35,257 nt of DNA from JAVBSN01 sp031556525 (GTDB lineage Bacteria > Bacillota > Clostridia > Lachnospirales > Lachnospiraceae): positions 1 through 35,257 of the forward strand of contig JAVBSS010000005.1 of assembly GCA_031556525.1 (NCBI GenBank), written 5' to 3'. This document shows positions 33,548 to 35,257 of this stretch, piece by piece. Position numbers and translations under genes: made by a program. The notes under the pieces were generated by a model. The model ran no database searches. It was not told the DNA's origin and saw only the letters and a program-made list of their open reading frames with translations. Each line of letters begins with the position of its first letter. The first letter of the stretch is position 1.

Positions 33548-33906
33548 AAATATAACCTCTATTTTATATATGTTATTATCTTACTATTATATACACCTTA
33601 TTTTTAATTATGTTACTAAACAAGGGGGTAAACCCTATTAAATCATTGTTTAAAACTACTGTCAACCCTCTATTTTTCTGGTTTTTCCTGCCTCCACAAC
33701 ATGTATTTATATTTTAGATTTTCTTACAATATATTGTACCGTAATCATAACTTTTACTATTTTACACCAACCTTTTTAGTCAAACTTTGCCATTTTAATA
33801 ACATTTTCAACATTTTTCTTCATATAAGAAAATATTTTATATATTATTAAAACTTTTAAATTTATTATGCATATTTTATAGTATATGACTTTAAGGAGGT
33901 ATATAT
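33548..33906. other. 359-bp AT-rich divergent intergenic region
   Basis: No gene. It holds the promoter of the deacetylase gene, a GGGTTTACCC-type symmetric element at its transcript start, a perfect 14-base palindrome TACAATATATTGTA (33725-33738), and the AAGGAGG site of the ABC gene. I looked for TPP, cobalamin and other riboswitch motifs and saw none. No convincing promoter for the ABC gene was found, although TATAGT near 33880 is possible. Confidence 0.6.
33637..33665 (-). promoter_or_regulatory. Promoter of the polysaccharide deacetylase gene
   Basis: Minus-strand TTGACA (33665-33660), 17 bases, TTTAAT (33642-33637). The mRNA leader would be about 80 bases. Confidence 0.65.
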
Positions 33907-34683
33907 ATGAGTAAGCCAGTACTGGAACTATCCAATGTAAGTTATACTTACCATACTCTTGCTGGCGAAACCTTAGCATTACGTGACATTAATTTTTCAG
34001 TGTCACAGGGAGAATTTGTATCCATTGTAGGTCCATCTGGATGCGGAAAATCAACACTCCTAAATATTATTGCAGGGTTAATCCCAATAAGCACTGGCGA
34101 TATACAAATTAATAAAATACCTATTAGAGAAACAGATTGTACCTTTGGTTATATGCTTCAAAAAGACCACTTACTTGAATGGAGAACAATATATAAAAAT
34201 ATAACCCTCGGACTAGAAATCCAAAAGAAGCTTGATTCAAATGCTATAGACAAAATAAATAGCATGTTAAAAACCTACGGTTTATGGGAATTTAAAGATT
34301 CCTATCCTAAACATTTATCTGGTGGTATGAGACAAAGAGTTGCTCTAATACGAACTTTAGCCCTCTCGCCTGAAATACTACTACTTGACGAACCCTTTAG
34401 TGCTTTAGATTATCAAACCAGACTTAATGTATCAGATGATATTGGCTCCATTATAAAAGAGCAAAACATTACAACTATATTAGTTACTCACGATTTATCC
34501 GAGGCTGTCAGCATGGCGGATAGAATAATTGTATTATCACATCGTCCTGGAACAATAAAAAATACAATGACTATTAACCTTACTTGTCCTGATAAAACAC
34601 CTAGAAAAGCTAGAAATGCTCCTGAATTCAAAGACTACTTTAATATACTTTGGCAGGAGGTAGAAAATGAACAGGAAAATTAA
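33907..34683 (+). CDS. ABC transporter ATPase, NitT/TauT type
   Basis: 258-residue ATP-binding subunit of an importer of the nitrate/taurine/sulfonate/thiamine-precursor class. Walker A GPSGCGKST (about residue 40), Q-loop in GYMLQKDHLLEWRTI, signature LSGGMRQRVALIRTLA, Walker B ILLLDEPFSALD, switch His in LVTHDLSEA. The LLEWRTI segment and the long C-terminus (SHRPGTIKNTMTINL) are typical of TauB/SsuB relatives. AAGGAGG before the ATG. Its end overlaps the permease gene by 17 bases. The substrate-binding protein must lie beyond the window; the solute is unknown. Confidence 0.93.
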   Translation: MSKPVLELSNVSYTYHTLAGETLALRDINFSVSQGEFVSIVGPSGCGKSTLLNIIAGLIPISTGDIQINKIPIRETDCTFGYMLQKDHLLEWRTIYKNITLGLEIQKKLDSNAIDKINSMLKTYGLWEFKDSYPKHLSGGMRQRVALIRTLALSPEILLLDEPFSALDYQTRLNVSDDIGSIIKEQNITTILVTHDLSEAVSMADRIIVLSHRPGTIKNTMTINLTCPDKTPRKARNAPEFKDYFNILWQEVENEQEN

Positions 34684-35257
34684 ACATTCACTAAAATCCA
34701 CTTCTATCTCAACTGAACAACGAGAATATTTAAAACAGGAACAAAAATATTCTAACTCAATTAAGCTTTATCAATGGCTAATATTTGTTATCTTCTTAGG
34801 TTTATGGGAAGTATGTGCTAGATTAGAAATAATAAATTCCTTTGTATTTTGTAGCCCTAGCAAAATTGCTATATGCTTTGTTGATATGCTAGTGAATAAA
34901 TCCTTAATTACCCACATAGGCATTACCCTATTAGAAGTTTTTATAGGATTTTTATTAGTTATAATTTTTAGCTTATTATTATCTGTTGTATTATGGTGGA
35001 ATCCTAAATTATCAGAAATAGTAGAACCATATTTAGTAGTATTAAATAGTTTACCAAAATCTGCTCTTGCACCTTTGCTTATTGTATGGTTAGGTGCTAC
35101 AACAAAGACTATAATCGTATGTGCCATATCTCTTGCTATATTTGGAAGCATACTTAATATATATACTGGCTTTACAACTGTTGAGCCTGAAAAATTAAAA
35201 TTAATTCAAACCTTAAAGGGTAATCGCTTACAATGCTTATATTTAGTGGTTATCCCT
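34667..35257 (+). CDS. ABC transporter permease, NitT/TauT type (truncated by window end)
   Basis: 197 codons, open to the last base, so the 3' end is outside the window. Starts MNRKIKHSLKSTSISTEQRE, with AGGAGG in range inside the ATPase gene. A basic cytoplasmic start is followed by membrane segments at about residues 36-52, 83-108 and 130-165. The EAA-like coupling loop is visible: VEPYLVVLNSLPKSALAPLL then VWLGATTKTIIV, as in TauC/SsuC. Forms the channel of the importer with the ATPase. The hydrophobic start of the chain and the overlap make the assignment firm. Confidence 0.9.
   Translation, partial: MNRKIKHSLKSTSISTEQREYLKQEQKYSNSIKLYQWLIFVIFLGLWEVCARLEIINSFVFCSPSKIAICFVDMLVNKSLITHIGITLLEVFIGFLLVIIFSLLLSVVLWWNPKLSEIVEPYLVVLNSLPKSALAPLLIVWLGATTKTIIVCAISLAIFGSILNIYTGFTTVEPEKLKLIQTLKGNRLQCLYLVVIP

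Noticed and set aside
33548..33906. Possible riboswitch before the ABC importer
   Set aside because: Thiamine and other riboswitch core motifs were looked for and not seen.
33776..33979. Minus-strand frame of 67 codons overlapping the ABC ATPase start
   Set aside because: AT-rich low-complexity translation, no family and no binding site.
34771..35151. Minus-strand frame of 126 codons near the window end
   Set aside because: Opposite the permease, which overlaps the ATPase gene and carries the EAA-type loop.

Overview
The window is AT-rich and its gene content is that of a Gram-positive anaerobe of the Clostridia, most likely a Lachnospiraceae-type bacterium. This is inferred from gene content and signals, not from a marker-gene comparison. 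Supporting signs are strong AGGAGG ribosome binding sites, sigma-A promoters with TATAAT boxes, a tRNA gene without an encoded CCA, an infC leader ending in an attenuator, a dockerin-tagged wall hydrolase, several c-di-GMP proteins and a VanZ-like protein. Most of it is ordinary chromosome; the least ordinary stretch is about 17.3-22.5 kb.

Layout. 0-2.3 kb: a secreted SH3/glucosaminidase/dockerin protein (minus). 2.4-5.4 kb: purM-purN-purD (minus), read from a promoter divergent from a LacI-like sensor/GGDEF protein (5.6-7.9 kb, plus). 8.0-8.2 kb: a cold-shock protein whose own promoter lies upstream of a terminator-like hairpin. 8.3-13.2 kb: DHH phosphoesterase, purH and glgB (minus), with a second promoter overlapped by a perfect inverted repeat in front of purH. 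13.4-17.3 kb: a 1295-residue PAS/GGDEF/GAF/GGDEF/EAL protein (plus), divergent from the DHH gene. 17.3-22.5 kb: small independent units, namely an orphan response regulator, a small membrane protein, a VanZ-like protein, a secreted wall-binding-repeat protein, a holin-endolysin pair with no other phage genes, and a zinc-ribbon protein. 22.6-24.1 kb: infC-rpmI-rplT followed by tRNA-Leu(AAG), behind a ~200-nt attenuator leader. 24.2-32.4 kb: a tight operon folC-HD protein-folP-folB/folK-pheA-ppx-ppk (minus). 32.6-33.5 kb: a membrane-anchored polysaccharide deacetylase. 33.9 kb to the end: the ATPase and truncated permease of a NitT/TauT-type ABC importer (plus).

How the genes connect. PurM, PurN, PurD and PurH cover four proteins of IMP synthesis, split over two transcription units. 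The folate operon supplies tetrahydrofolate, whose 10-formyl form is used by PurN and PurH. The EAL domain of the large c-di-GMP protein should yield pGpG, and the divergent DHH phosphoesterase is of the NrnA-like class that degrades such dinucleotides, so the shared promoter region may control both steps. Ppx and Ppk act on the same polyphosphate pool. GlgB shares a transcript with PurH.

I found no CRISPR array, insertion sequence, integrase or rRNA gene. I did not find one clear, wholly new multi-gene system. The best leads are regulatory: the cold-shock leader, the AUU-initiated infC with its duplicated leader element, and the purH operator. The isolated lysis cassette and the unrecognised wall-binding protein also deserve a look.
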